From Ceratodon purpureus (Eukaryota > Streptophyta > Bryopsida > Pseudoditrichales > Ditrichaceae), in the NCBI GenBank assembly GCA_014871385.1, contig CM026427.1, positions 506,907-570,906 of the forward strand: 64,000 nt of DNA, given 5' to 3'. Shown one piece after another: positions 9,725-20,867 of this stretch (its first letter is position 1; every line of letters starts with the position of its first letter). Below the pieces are notes generated by a model. That model was not told where the DNA came from. It searched no databases and was given only the letters and a program-made list of their open reading frames with translations. Position numbers and translations under genes: made by a program.

Positions 9725-12377
9725 CTAATTATCATACACTGGATGCTTCTCCAGTTTCTCTGCAACACGAGTCTTAGTAGATGGAGAGGGACCTAGTGAA
9801 GAACCCACACTAAGTCGGATGAGACTTCTGGAAGCCAGCATCGCTTCTGGAAGCAGAGACTGAGAAGACCTCGCATACAACGCCTTCGCAGCATCCACAG
9901 CTGCAGACTTGAGAGTTAGGGTGCTCAGGTGGGCCATGAGGCAGTGTCCCAAAACCTTGAAAACAGGACGAAGGACCTCGATTTCAAGGGAGACCCGTGG
10001 CCCATCGGCAGAGTCATCTTGGTAATCGGACTCCCAAGCTGCATCACGGTCATTGGCACGGGATTCTGGAGAGTTGCTGACGGATGACTCTGCAAAGTTA
10101 AACACAGTGGCAGGGGTTAGTGTCAAGCCATTAAAGCAAAAGTAGCCCAAGAATTAAAAATCCTTAGCTTACAATGACGCTGACATCTTTCCCTACTAAG
10201 GACCAGAGTAATTCGAAAATCCTACACATTTTGAAATACTCAAGTGTAACGTTGGACACATAGCTAAACCCCGTCAAGTCATCATAGCTAAACCCCGTCA
10301 AGTCATCATAGCTAAACCCCGTCAAGTCATGCTGGTGCAGCATGCTCATAACTTGAAATTACAGAATCCAAGGTCAATACCAATAAGAATGCAGCTAGTG
10401 ATGTGGCCATAGGCAGAATTCATTTAGCAACTACTAGCACAGGGGAATAAACCATGAGCGTTACGAAGGCACATTGGGATTGCATTGTGCAGTACCAGTG
10501 ACATCCCATCTTCCAGGTCGACGAGACCGCCGAAACGGAAGAGGATCTAGAGGCTCCTGCTCCAAAGTGAGGGCTTCACCAATAGTTAAAGCAGCTCCCA
10601 AAGCGGCAGAGGAGCCTTCTCCCCGTACCTGGGCAGCGTTTAAAGAAGGAGGAGGTGGAATTGCAGACCTAGCTATAGTTTCTACTTCACTGCTCCAGCC
10701 GCAACCCTTGACTGCCCAGCTGCCACACCACGAGAGTTCTGTCTTGAGGTTACACAAACATTGCCATACTCAACAACCCGATCAGGAGCACATGCAATAG
10801 ACTCACATTAACTAGTATGAGAGAATAAAATAAGTATCTAAAGAAGACAACCATATTGCAACGCACCTTCTAGCGTAGTGACACAAATCAAGTTTAGCTT
10901 TTGATGGCATCAAAATGATCCGCTTGTAGAACAACTCCAGAGCAACTCCCACAATCACTGATCGTTTGGTACTCTTCACTGAGCTTTGAGGTTCCAACGC
11001 TGGTGAAATGATTTCCACGTGCTGCGACCACAAAGTACACCAACCCTAAATTCTCTGCCCTCGTTTTTGCATAAACAGAAGTGACTTCTAGACGTGAAAC
11101 TTCCGTCAGCAGGCACAATCGAGACAGTCAAGAACATAAATACATAGATGTATTTACACACGTTAGTTCCCAACAAAAGCGAAGAGTTCTATTGAGGACA
11201 GAGGACTCACAGGTTGAGGAGAACCAACTGTTTGACGCGGAGAGTGGTAAAGACTGGCATGACCGAGGTCAGGTATGTTTATCATCACTGGCCTTCCCCC
11301 TCGTGCCTTTGTCTCTGCCCCATACAATGCTAGCAGCACGGCCTCAAAACCTGCCGAGCACATAGAGAAACTGGTCCATCTCAACAGATGATTTCTCTAC
11401 TTGAGAAGTGATTCAGAATGCTCAACACTGAGTCATCGGATAAATACAGTCCTGAGGAATTGATCAAGATCTGAGTAATTCGGAGTCTCTTAAGACGACC
11501 AACAAGAAAGAAAGGACACAACAAAGGAGTACCCTTGAATGAACTTGAGAAAAGTATAGACAAGCACTAGCCTTCATTTCCTCGAGATAACAATCAAGAG
11601 CTGATTCAAGAATAAGAAACTGCAAGAAATATACCTGCTAAAGGCTCGTCTGGACAAGTGGTAACGCGAGGTAAGTACACCCCGCATAAGATAGGCAGGA
11701 AACGAAGCACCACGAGCTGCAGCTCAGGATCCTGAGTCTGGTAAGTGTCGAAAAGCCATTGACAGACCTGGTCATTTCCCTGCCACAACCACGCCAAAAA
11801 GGAAAATCAAACCCAAAACATTAAATCCCCCACCACTCAGAGCACTGAAAACCTCCACTCCAAAACCCCCCAAATGCACAACGCCTATCCCTCGACTACG
11901 CAACACATTATACCCAACCTAGAATCCTCACTAACCTTCCCAGACGCCGGTTGCAGAAGCCGCCTCGAAATTTTATCCGCCACATTCTCATCATCGAGCA
12001 GATGCTTCGCAGGCCGCTCAGATTCCTAAACACCATAAAACGCCCATCAGAAACGCACGTAACATAAAAAACCATCACGTCGACCAACACATCCAATCAC
12101 ATATCCTCCATACCACTAAAACCTCAAATCCTCACCCCCTAGAGCAACATCAACATCAGCACATGACACCACCATGTCAAGTCCCAAACTGCCGTACAGA
12201 ATTTTCAACTCGATCGAAACAGAACCAGGTGATAGAATGACATACGAGGAGCGCGTTAAAGGAGTCGAAGGCACCGAGGACGCGGTGCAGCGCCTGGATG
12301 CGGTCGTGCGCCTTCACCATGTCGCCATGGTTGCGCTGCCCCTGCCGCTGCCCCTGCGCCTGCGCCTCCCCCGGCAT
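9725..12377 (-). CDS. HYC: Hyccin (FAM126-like), PI4K-alpha complex subunit
   Basis: Seven exons (12246-12377, 11936-12025, 11635-11779, 11211-11350, 10867-11021, 10496-10719, 9725-10089) join in frame to a protein of 416 residues, or 397 if ATG 12320 is used instead of ATG 12377. The hyccin family core is clear: ALYGAETKARGGRPVMINIP followed by DLGHASLYHSPR in exon 4, VALELFYKRI in exon 5, and EVLRPVFKVLGHCLM in exon 7. The C-terminal tail is Ser-rich. In plants hyccin is a subunit of the plasma-membrane PI4-kinase alpha complex with TTC7-like (NPG) and EFR3-like (EFOP) proteins, which makes PI4P at the plasma membrane. All junctions have GT..AG borders and matching phase, so the gene looks functional. 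The start is uncertain because the first exon lies in a Gly/Arg-rich GC-rich leader that is open further upstream. Confidence 0.88.
10258..10331. repeat. 24-bp repeat, three copies, in a hyccin intron
   Basis: Three perfect copies of a 24-base unit containing TAGCTAAACCCCGTCAAGTC lie in the intron between exons 6 and 7 of the hyccin gene. The unit length is a multiple of three and reads through as DLTGFSYD on the minus strand, but the stretch lies outside the spliced frame. Confidence 0.85.
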
Positions 12378-12584
12378 CGTTCGCCACGACCCCGCCCCTC
12401 GCCCTCGCCCTCGCCCGTCGCCGGTCGCCCCTGGCTGCCGATCCGATCCGATGCAGCGAGTGATCGCTAAGGTGGCGTCCCTTAACTTACATGGGCAGCT
12501 TGGAATATCAGAGATGCGCGAGTGGAGTCGAGTGGAGCGGAGTGCGGATCCCGTGTGCAGCCGCCCAACGCGATGGCCGCCTCG

Positions 12585-12725
12585 CCTCGCCTCGCCTCTG
12601 CCTGTCTGTCGGTGTGCTTCTCTCTCACTCTCTCTCTCTCTCTCACTGTCTGTGCGTTCTCTCCCTCTCTCCAGAGAGTGGAGTGGAGTGGGTCCTGGCC
12701 CGGCACCCGGCACCCGGCACCCGGC
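12585..12725. repeat. Simple repeats in the hyccin leader
   Basis: Four short arrays follow each other: CGCCTCGCCTCGCCT (about 12580-12597), a CT-dinucleotide tract (about 12620-12650), GTGGAGTGGAGTGG (about 12677-12691) and three copies of a CCCGGCA heptamer (12698-12725). They lie just upstream of the hyccin start on the minus strand, where the transcript would carry GA-rich sequence. GA/CT tracts are common near plant transcription starts. No TATA box is seen close by. Confidence 0.7.
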
Positions 12726-12816
12726 CCGCTATGGTCCACCACAACTGGACCTCGAAACCATTGTCGTCCATTTTCACACTTCGTGACCAAAACATGAATT
12801 TTCGGCTATGTCCAAT

Positions 12817-13309
12817 GGGGTACAGAAATAATTCGTTTTTTAATTTGCAGTGAGAAAAATTTCAGTATTGCCAACTTTGAAAGTCTCCCAAGAGCTTGGA
12901 TGTTGGTATTCTACCACGAAAGTTTTACCAAAGAATCATCTTTGAGTTAGTTGTAGGTACACCAATTTTCAAAGCCGACGATTCACCAAAAACAAATTAT
13001 TAAATTTCTACCACTGAGGACATGTTTTCACTGCTGCCAACTTTGATAGCCTTCCAAAGATTGGTTTTTTTTTTTTGGCCATGATATTCTTGGAACAAAA
13101 TCCCCTTTATTTTTATAACATATGATAAAAAGTTCAAGGCCAAAAGACTAATACCAAAAAAGATATCAACAATCTACCAAAATGTGTAGTTGCATGAATG
13201 TTTCAAAGTTGTGCATTTAGCATAAAAAGAGCTCTTGGGAGACTTTCAAAGTTGGCAGTACTAAAAAATTTCTCACTGCAAATTCAAAAACAAATTATTT
13301 CCATACCCC
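12817..13309. mobile_element. Foldback element, ~490 bp, 80-bp arms
   Basis: Bases 12817-12896 and 13230-13309 are imperfect inverted copies: the left has CCAACTTTGAAAGTCTCCCA, the right TGGGAGACTTTCAAAGTTGG. The outer ends read GGGGTA and TACCCC. A third partial copy of the CCAACTTTGA word occurs inside at about 13037. No coding capacity is seen. Arm divergence of about 10-15% suggests an old insertion. The target duplication is not obvious, so the outer borders are approximate. Confidence 0.72.
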
Positions 13310-13464
13310 AGTGTACATTGTACACCGTAGCAGATTCGCCCAAAAATAAAAATACAAAATACAAAAAGTCAAAAAACAATCAATTTGAAGATAGAACAAG
13401 GTGTGTGAGACCTCAAGGTTCACCTACAAATACAAAACTCGGAGAAAGTTGAAACGAAAGCATA

Positions 13465-13519
13465 GGGTTCAAGGTAGAAGTATGAGCATATACAAGTAGA
13501 AAAAGAAGTGCATCAAGCC
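13465..13519 (-). repeat. Left member of an inverted repeat pair
   Basis: About 55 bases here (GGGTTCAAGGTAGAAGTATG onward) are the inverted counterpart of 16854-16907. The two flank 3.3 kb of AT-rich DNA that contains the PIF1-like relic. They may be two copies of one element in opposite orientation or the ends of one large element. Confidence 0.6.
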
Positions 13520-14999
13520 AATAACTTACGGCTTTGCATTTTTGAGGTTTCATAGTCCCAAAATTTTGTGACAATTTTGAAATATAAATGCAGGTTTCAT
13601 CATCAATGTGTGTTATGATGCCTTACCAATATAATTGGTAAGTTATGAATCTATAGTTACTAGTAAACATTTTAACAACTTGTCGCAGATAAATAATTTT
13701 GTTAATAAATTTGTGAAGATAGATATTCTAACAATGTGTTGATGACTCAAAGTTACATATACACTACTTTTGCTTCTTTTAGATGTAGTTATCAAATTCA
13801 CAATATCGAAGATAAAATTGATGTTGAGCTTTCTATCATATCACCTTGGTTGCAATTGGTGATTACCTTGTAAGTTTTTCATGTGAAGATGCTCCAACTC
13901 CCATCTTTAAATCAAAATCAAAAGCTTGACCAATATCCGTATCTTTTCTAAATGAACTCACTTAAATACTCTACACTTTTTATCAAACATTCACCTTAAC
14001 TATTCTTTTAAAACTTGTATAGATTTTATCAATTATTTGCGTCAACTATTATAATAAACACCTATTTTTATGAACTATGAAGTTATGTATTATAATGGAA
14101 AACAACTTAAATTGCTGTGTATTCATTTGAATTTTTCAAGTGGTATATCTGATGCATGACTAGGCTAAATGTTAAACGAATACTTTCTCTGTATCTTTGA
14201 ATAGATTTGGTATTTTCAATTACATTGTCCTACAAGTTTACAACCTCACACAAGAAAAACTGCATTTGGGCCTCACAAAATATTAATGATTTGATATGTG
14301 TAAGCAATTTTGGCTTCTGATCGGAAAGAACTCTCCATACTCTAATACTGCTATCCCAAAATCCCATATCCACACAAGATAAAACAACCTATGATAGGCA
14401 GAATGATTGACGCGCCTTATTGCCATGGTTGAATTTTTCTAAAATTCTGCATAGAGACAAATGTCAAAAATTATGAGTGTAAATGAAATTTTGTTTTTTA
14501 AGCAAAGTTTAAATTTGAAATGAATTTTTGAAGTGTGTGCTGTCCAATTGACCCAAAAAAATCTCTACACTATTCTCAAATTAAGAAAAGTGTCTCTATA
14601 AAGGCCGTCTAATTCACCAATAATGGTGAGTACATGTATCAAATCCCAACTTAATTGAACCGTATTTAAAAATTTGTTTTAACTGAATATGAGTAATCAC
14701 CCCCGTGTTTCTCAGTGCAATGGAACGGTGCACAACAATCTTTACTTTTCATGATCACTGCACACACATGTACATGGAGACATTACGTTTACAAACATCG
14801 TGACAACAAGATCCATTGGAGACATATGTATCACGATGTTTACAAACATCGTGATCTTGCCTCATTGTTGACTACTTTTCCAACATCGTTTACAAACATC
14901 GTGATTTATCCATTGCCTCATTGTTGACTACTTTTCCAATGTTGATATTGTCCAAGACCATAATGAGCTTACCTATAACAACTTTTTTCAATCGGTTGA
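13520..14999. other. AT-rich spacer with short repeated words
   Basis: No gene is supported. Between 14783 and 14940 the word GTTTACAAACATCGTGA occurs three times, one copy forming an imperfect palindrome ATCACGATGTTTACAAACAT (14830 on), and CCTCATTGTTGACTACTTTT occurs twice. This is a small cluster of direct and inverted repeats of unknown origin. Confidence 0.55.
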
Positions 15000-15620
15000 A
15001 TTTGGGGTCCTCTATCTAATCATTGAGTTCTTAAATATTGAATGCATTAGAGTCACTAAGCACTAAGAACACTTCATCTAGATCAAATAACTTATTTATT
15101 ATGATGTCATTATATTTATTGATATCTACAAAGCATGTTGTTTGATTATCAAGGTCGATATCGTGCATAAAGCTGTAGTTTGATTATAAAGGTCCGCTAT
15201 AATTTTGTCTTCACCAATAAGAGTCAATTTCTTCTTGAGTTAGCTTTCTATCACGTATAATATTTAGAGAATTTAAATACAAAGGATCTTTGTTGTGTCA
15301 TACACATCTCTTCAACATCCAATGATCTTTAGAAAACCAGTGTGAAAAATTCTTTAAGAAATACAATTCACATATTGTGGCGGACTCTTCTGCACGGTGA
15401 TGACATATTGCAGGCAATTGAGCATATCTTCCACCAACAACAATAACTTTCTTTCAAATGGATTATTAGAATCCTTTGAGCTCTATTTGATTCTCGAATA
15501 AATGGCTATAAAAAAACCACTTTTCATCATACTTATTTCATCAATGATATATACATCAGCTTCTTCTAACCTCTGCAAAGTAACAATTAATTTACGGAGA
15601 CCATATAAGTAGCCATGAAC
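15000..15620 (-). pseudogene. PIF1-like helicase relic, probably from a Helitron
   Basis: On the minus strand, broken frames keep PIF1-type helicase features. LQRLEEADVYIIDEISMM (about 15530-15590) holds the Walker B DE. A short way downstream VIVVGGRYAQLPAICHHRAE matches the usual VL.GDF.QLPP motif with a lost Asp. After that come CELYFLKNFSHWF and DPLYLNSLNIIRDRKLTQEE, typical of the region that follows in Helitron-encoded PIF1 proteins. Several frameshifts and stops separate the blocks, and the Walker A exon is not found. A 79-residue open frame at 15787-16026 on the same strand may belong to the same element but has no recognisable motif. Confidence 0.62.
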
Positions 15621-16853
15621 CAAAATTCTATAATGCAAATGTATTGTTGCTTTTTCTCATGAACTAATTTTTTCTCAAGCTTTGCAAATAGTTTGTAAAG
15701 TACCAAATGTAGAAACTCTTTCCACTCTTTGGGGTAACTTTGAGAAAATTCATACCCTTCAGTGAAGTACTCATCCTATCAAAAACCTATTGTTGTTCAT
15801 ATATCAATACAACTAACTCCATCTCTTCTCTAAAATTGTGATTGAAACAATCTTGTTCGACAATTCCAATTCTTTCTGAAACCTCCAACCCGACAATCCC
15901 GTCTACTTCTCCAATATAATTTGAATCTAAATATGGATGTTTCTCAAGAACCTTATCTAACAAGTTCTCTGTACAAATCTCATCGTAAAGATTCTTCTGT
16001 GCATAATGAAGGACATATTCTTTCAATGAATCGATAAGAGAAAGACAACCCTTAATTTTACATTTTGTAACAAATGATTTTCTTGCGTTTGATGGTGAAA
16101 AAGAATTGCCTTCATTCCTGAATGCTACTTCTTAAAAAATAACATTATAAAAGAAAGCTTCCGCTTCCTATGAACAACTCAAACACTGTATCATCAGAGC
16201 AAGAACTTCACTAACAACATTGCAACAACTTCATCTTAACTAAAAGAACTTCAAAATTTTCAACCTCGTTCTGAAAAAATCTAGACATTAGATTCAAATA
16301 GCCATTATCTTTTAAGTACACTAGGTCTTTTTGCTAGTACGACTGACAAATGTTCGAAGAACAAGTTTTGATCAAAACTTCATTGATTGATTAGGAGAAA
16401 AACGGAGTCTCAGAAGGGCCCTAGAAGACAACCCGTGTTAGGTGAATCAGCTTCTCTAACACCCCTCTTCATAAAAGCCTATTAATGCATGTCGCTACCT
16501 GCTGACAATGTCAGAAGCTACAATGACGGCAGTGCGGGTAGTATAGGTAGTGTTAGTAGCGTTGATTGGCTGGACCCTTTGCTGGACTCCTGGAACTACA
16601 CTGTTGTCAACCAAATGGCATCATTGGTGCCACCATCAAAAGTGCACAGTTTGCATCAAAAAATTTAGCACGTGCCAACCTCAAAAGCCCCTTTGAGACT
16701 ACAATTTTCTCCAAATGGATTTTGTAAATAATTTTGTATTTGTAATTTGTGTTGTGTAATTTCTATCTTGTAATGTTCTACCTCTAATTCTTTAAATACA
16801 AGTCTATTGCTTTGCTTCAATTGACCATACTACATGATTTTTCCACCATTTGA
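15621..16853. other. AT-rich, probably transposon-derived DNA
   Basis: No intact gene is seen. The part 16430-16700 is less AT-rich than its surroundings, and 16700-16850 is T-rich with short direct words, resembling the end of a retrotransposon LTR, but no matching partner LTR or primer-binding site can be shown in the window. Confidence 0.4.
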
Positions 16854-16907
16854 TATTGGTGCACTTTTTCTCTACTTGTTTATGCTCATATTCCTACCTT
16901 GGACCCT
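16854..16907 (+). repeat. Right member of an inverted repeat pair
   Basis: The sequence from TTGGTGCACTTTTTCTCTAC to CTACCTTGGACCCT matches, inverted, 13465-13519 with roughly 80-85% identity by eye. It lies directly right of the T-rich, LTR-like stretch. Confidence 0.6.
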
Positions 16908-17585
16908 CATAATTCTCATAATTAGAAATGAATGAAAAGATTAGGAACCAAACTAGAAAATGATGTAAGTTATGGACCGTATGAGCTTGTTCTATAGAAA
17001 GAATTGATAGAATGACATATGGATCTCAAGGTGGAAGTCCACGTCAAACAAAAGAACACTCATTTGTAGACCATACATAATTTTTTGATTTTCTTAGATT
17101 CGTATTTACTATTACCTACATATTTTAAAATATTAACATTCACTCTAAATTCAATCTTGGCGCTTAAATTATTCATAGTTGATAAAATAATATAATTTTT
17201 TTCATCATTTTGAAACAAATCCAAACACAATACTATAGTTGGCTTTTAGATCAACATAGAAGACTCCAAAATTGTGTAGAATATGTAGAATTCCATGCAA
17301 TGCATACATTTTTAAATAAAAGAAACATACTTGTTTGGAGTTGGATGAACCTGCTAATCTATTACAGGAACTAAGAATTTGGTCTTCTTTGAGATTTTCA
17401 ACCAAATTCAAACGTGCTAATTCAAAAATCTCAATCCACAAGGAATCAAAGACATGTCAATCCCACATGAGATAATCTTGAAAAACATTCCCGTCATATT
17501 TGAAACACTGCAATGTCACACAAATCCAACCGATCAATCAATAGCAATTAGAATTATCCTTAAAGTCACCTTGTGTTTTAAAAAG
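16908..17585. other. AT-rich spacer, no gene seen
   Basis: Only short chance ORFs are present. Nothing in this stretch shows a domain, a repeat of the kinds found around it, or a splice-joined frame. Confidence 0.5.
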
Positions 17586-17871
17586 ATACCATAAGTTTTG
17601 CTTTATTGTATTATTTTCTTTTACTTCAAATAACTGAGAGGAATAGAAGAACTTGGTGGTCTTACTATATTTGGTGTGTAAGAGCTTGGTGGTCTCTAAA
17701 TTCAAGGAAAACTAATTTTACAATCATTTTATCCTTCAAAACTAGTTTCCTTGAATTTAGAGACCACCAAGCTCTTACACAACGAATATAGTCAAACCAC
17801 CAAGTTCTTCCATGCCTCCAACTATTTGAAGTAAATAAAAATTATAGAATAAAGCAAAACTCATGGTATTT
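17586..17871. mobile_element. Near-palindromic hairpin MITE, ~286 bp
   Basis: The whole element folds on itself. The left end ATACCATAAGTTTTGCTTTA is inverted at the right (TAAAGCAAAACTCATGGTAT), and the core arm GAGCTTGGTGGTCTCTAAAT is matched perfectly by ATTTAGAGACCACCAAGCTC, leaving a loop of only about 20-30 bases near 17725. Arms are about 130 bases each. No protein is encoded. A transcript through it would form a long double strand and could feed small-RNA production. Terminal borders are by eye. Confidence 0.8.
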
Positions 17872-18174
17872 AAGTCAAATACCAAATGCCTTTACAAACA
17901 ACTCTACTGTCAAACATGTGTTGACGAGAACAGTATAAGGGAAATCAATTTAATTTTTATTCACTACTTAATATGGAAGTCCAACAGCCGATTTTGAACC
18001 CACGCCTCTCCGCCGCCCACAAAAGGAATCTATGATCGGTTCGATCATTCAGTCAAGTCCGTCACCCAGCCTCTACGGCCTCAACGTAGGATCGCGGTGC
18101 TCCCATCTAATGAAGATCTCAAAGACGCAAGCGCTCCCAATGTTGAGAGCGTAGGCGTATTCTAGAAGTTCCAT

Positions 18175-18345
18175 AAAAATTAAAATAGAACAAATTGGTT
18201 TTTGTAATATTTTGTTATATCAAAGCCATTTGACATCATTTTGGGTGATATTTTATTCAAAAATGAAAAAGAAACCTTATTTTAAATTAAAAAAAAACAT
18301 ATTTATTCAGCAAATGACAAACATGCTATAGTGTGACAAACTTTC
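18175..18345 (+). repeat. Dispersed repeat A, copy 1
   Basis: The segment containing TTTTGTTATATCAAAGCCATTTGA and ATATTTATTCAG aligns in the same orientation with 36065-36235, at a similarity too low for a recent duplication. It is non-coding and probably part of an old retroelement. Just to its left, 18000-18130 is an unusually GC-rich island in this AT-rich spacer. Confidence 0.6.
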
Positions 18346-20150
18346 AAAAATGAAATATGTGATATGTTATTGAAACTATTTTTGCACCATGGTTGCATAT
18401 TTCATACATATTTTAATGGTCTTAATTTATTAAAATTTTGAATTATCATCTAATCAATAGTAATAAGGTCCTTAACAAGCCAATATTGGAGGTAAAATAT
18501 AAATTTAGAGTCTTTTGATTTTATGAATTTAAAAAAAATAAATTGGACTATTAACTATTTTGTACGAAAGTTTAAAAAGTGCAAGCATTTTCTAAGTAAA
18601 ACCTAAAATCTTAGTATTCTATAAAGTGTTAAGCAACTTTTGGAAACACATAAAGAGACTAGAGGTGATAATAGTATTTTCTACTCTTCAACAAATAAGA
18701 AGGCAAGTTTTTGGGTTCTAGTTTTTAATATGTTGCATACTATAGGAATGAGATCTTGATATAACATTTTAACTCCTAAAATTCCACAAAACCCAAAGTG
18801 AATCGCAAGAACTTTGGGCAACTGCCACAATTAGAATTTTTAATATTTTTTGACATCCTTTTTATTGTAGATTCAATAAATCATACTCTATTAAAGGTAC
18901 TTTATTTTATTGCATTTGGTTCTTTTCTGTGATTACAAGACATAATCAAAGTTGACATAATCCAAGTGGACACGTTCTGATAATGATGTTGTAAATTCTG
19001 ACCAATGAATAATGTGGCAACTTTTTATGGACGCAATGCCCGAATGCATGCTGGGCTTGATTTTTTTTGCAATACTCTCAACTAGGAAAATACCACCCAT
19101 CCATGCATGTCCACCATTCCATCAGACTATGACCACAATATTTCATCTGACTGTGACCACAATATTTCATCAGACTGTAACCACAATATTTCATTAGACC
19201 ATACGAGCCTTGATCAAAAGGCTTGAAATTGTTCTTGGTTTTTTTTCCCACGCCCTTTTTTTTGCATAATCTCAACTCAAAGCCCTACATATGTATGTAA
19301 TTTATCAATTTTGGTTGCACATAGAACTTCAGTTATTGAATTTCAAAGTGTACAAACACGTTTCGGGCATGTGGCAAAAAAAATAAAAAATAAGAAAAAA
19401 TGGTTGTCTCTTATTATCTTGAGATCCGTACGGTCAAAAATTCTCAAAACTTCACCATGCCTTTGATTCAATGTGAAATACAACATCTTTTTGATAAAAG
19501 TTGATTTTTGGGTTTTGGGATTTTTTTGGGATTTCTTATTATTTTTAAAATCAGTGTTTTAGAGGTGGAAATTGGCAAAAACGGGCCTGGAATTTTAGGG
19601 GTTAAAGATATAATCATGGTGAAATAAATCTCTTGTGTATGAATTAAGAAGGTCAACTTCTTACTAAAGAAAAATTATTAGAGTCTTAACATACGTGTTG
19701 TTGCATTCATGTCTATATCTGAAATAGTGATCAAACCACCAAGCCAATTCAAGGATATGAGGAATCAAAGGATAATAATAACTTATTCTTCATTCACATT
19801 GAGTTGAATCTCCTATCATGCATTGTCGCCATTTGCACAACATCATCACCAGTAATGCCTGAGTTTATTCTTACCTAAGTAATATTCTCTTGACAGAGCA
19901 CCTTCCCAGCTGCATATAGACTGCAAAGCAGGCAGCAAGGGAGGAGAAGAGATTGCAGAGAATGAAACAGTAGCAGTAGAACTGTAGTAGTAGTAGTAGT
20001 AGTCCTCCGATCGAAACACACTCGACCAACATCCATCGAAGCACCACATTCTAAGACACAATATATGTATCGATACCTACTAAGTGAGTTTGTAGGTTGG
20101 TTCTATGTTAGAAGTCGTAATTATAGTGCACAGCTAGCGCCATAACGTTG
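18346..20150. other. AT-rich spacer with a small tandem repeat
   Basis: No gene is supported. Besides the 24-bp repeat at 19119-19201 it holds an A/T homopolymer-rich part (19370-19570) and a TAG-triplet run (19984-20003). The last 100 bases would contain the 3' end of the minus-strand gene at 20151. Confidence 0.5.
19119..19201. repeat. 24-bp tandem repeat, ~3.5 copies
   Basis: The unit CATCAGACTATGACCACAAT plus ATTT is repeated three and a half times with a few substitutions. No gene overlaps it. Confidence 0.85.
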
Positions 20151-20561
20151 TCAGAATGCTTCCTCGATGATCTTGGCCTCGATCAGGTCCACGGTAACGA
20201 CGGACAGGCCCGAAAGGATGGCGGTGGTGCCGGCCTGGTTCGGCACCACGTAGTACTCCTTGCCGTCCTGGATCTTGACGCCCGTGATGTTCTTGGTGTA
20301 TGACAGGTCGATGAGGGCCGAGCCGCCGCTGCTGATGGCGATTGTCAGTTGCCCGACTTCCGGCTCCAGCACAAAGTCATTCACACTCATGGTCGCCTTC
20401 GACAGGTTCAGGACGGTGCTGTCGGCCGATCCCCCGCCCACCTGCATGCTCACGATGATCATGATGAACACTACCCCAATCACCCCCGCACTTGGTCTAC
20501 CCCACACATCTTGGCTTGTCGGGGCTGAAATCCCCTTCTTTGCTGCCATCGCTAGAGCCAT
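20151..20561 (-). CDS. Unknown small membrane-anchored protein
   Basis: An intronless frame of 136 residues starts at ATG 20561; an in-frame ATG at 20615 would add 18 residues. I prefer 20561 because the extra N-terminus is Lys/Arg-rich and unlike a targeting sequence. A hydrophobic segment AGVIGVVFIMIIVSM spans about residues 24-38. The rest is rich in Val, Ile, Thr and Ser with alternating hydrophobics, suggesting a beta-rich domain, and ends IEEAF. The likely topology is a short cytosolic N-terminus with a lumenal or extracellular beta domain. The gene is clearly GC-rich at third positions while the flanking 10 kb is AT-rich. I do not recognise the family. A TATA box lies about 295 bases upstream, supporting a real transcription unit. 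Confidence 0.65.
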   Translation of the reverse strand: MALAMAAKKGISAPTSQDVWGRPSAGVIGVVFIMIIVSMQVGGGSADSTVLNLSKATMSVNDFVLEPEVGQLTIAISSGGSALIDLSYTKNITGVKIQDGKEYYVVPNQAGTTAILSGLSVVTVDLIEAKIIEEAF

Positions 20562-20854
20562 GATATCAACCTTTTGAAGATTGTTTTTCTCCCCCTCCCT
20601 CCTCTTGCAGCTCAACTCACTTGAAAACGCACCAGCCCTCGGTAAACAGCCTTTGAATATTGAATATTGGCTCAGGGTTGGGTATCAATCCCCTGGGATA
20701 GCAGCAGCACGACGCTGGTTGATTGACTAATCCAAAATATTAAGCACACACAAACCCCGAGCTAGAGCCTGAGGGCGATTGCGGTGGACCACAAATTTTC
20801 ACACATGAACTTGGAGTGCTACTTTAGATTCAGATGAATTATCCCAATGTGAGT

Positions 20855-20867
20855 GAGTTCTTATATA
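20855..20867 (-). promoter_or_regulatory. TATA box of the small membrane-protein gene
   Basis: On the minus strand the sequence reads CTCCTATATAAGAACTC, a close match to the plant TATA consensus. A start about 30 bases downstream (near 20830) would give a leader of roughly 270 bases before ATG 20561, partly CA/CCC-rich. Confidence 0.6.

Noticed and set aside
12177..12713. 178-residue frame extending hyccin upstream
   Set aside because: The part before 12377 translates simple repeats (GRERTDSERERESERE) and the part after 12246 is intron; only the middle is real exon.
19078..19275. 65-residue frame with YSLMKYCGHS repeats
   Set aside because: It is the translation of the 24-bp tandem repeat at 19119-19201 and nothing else.
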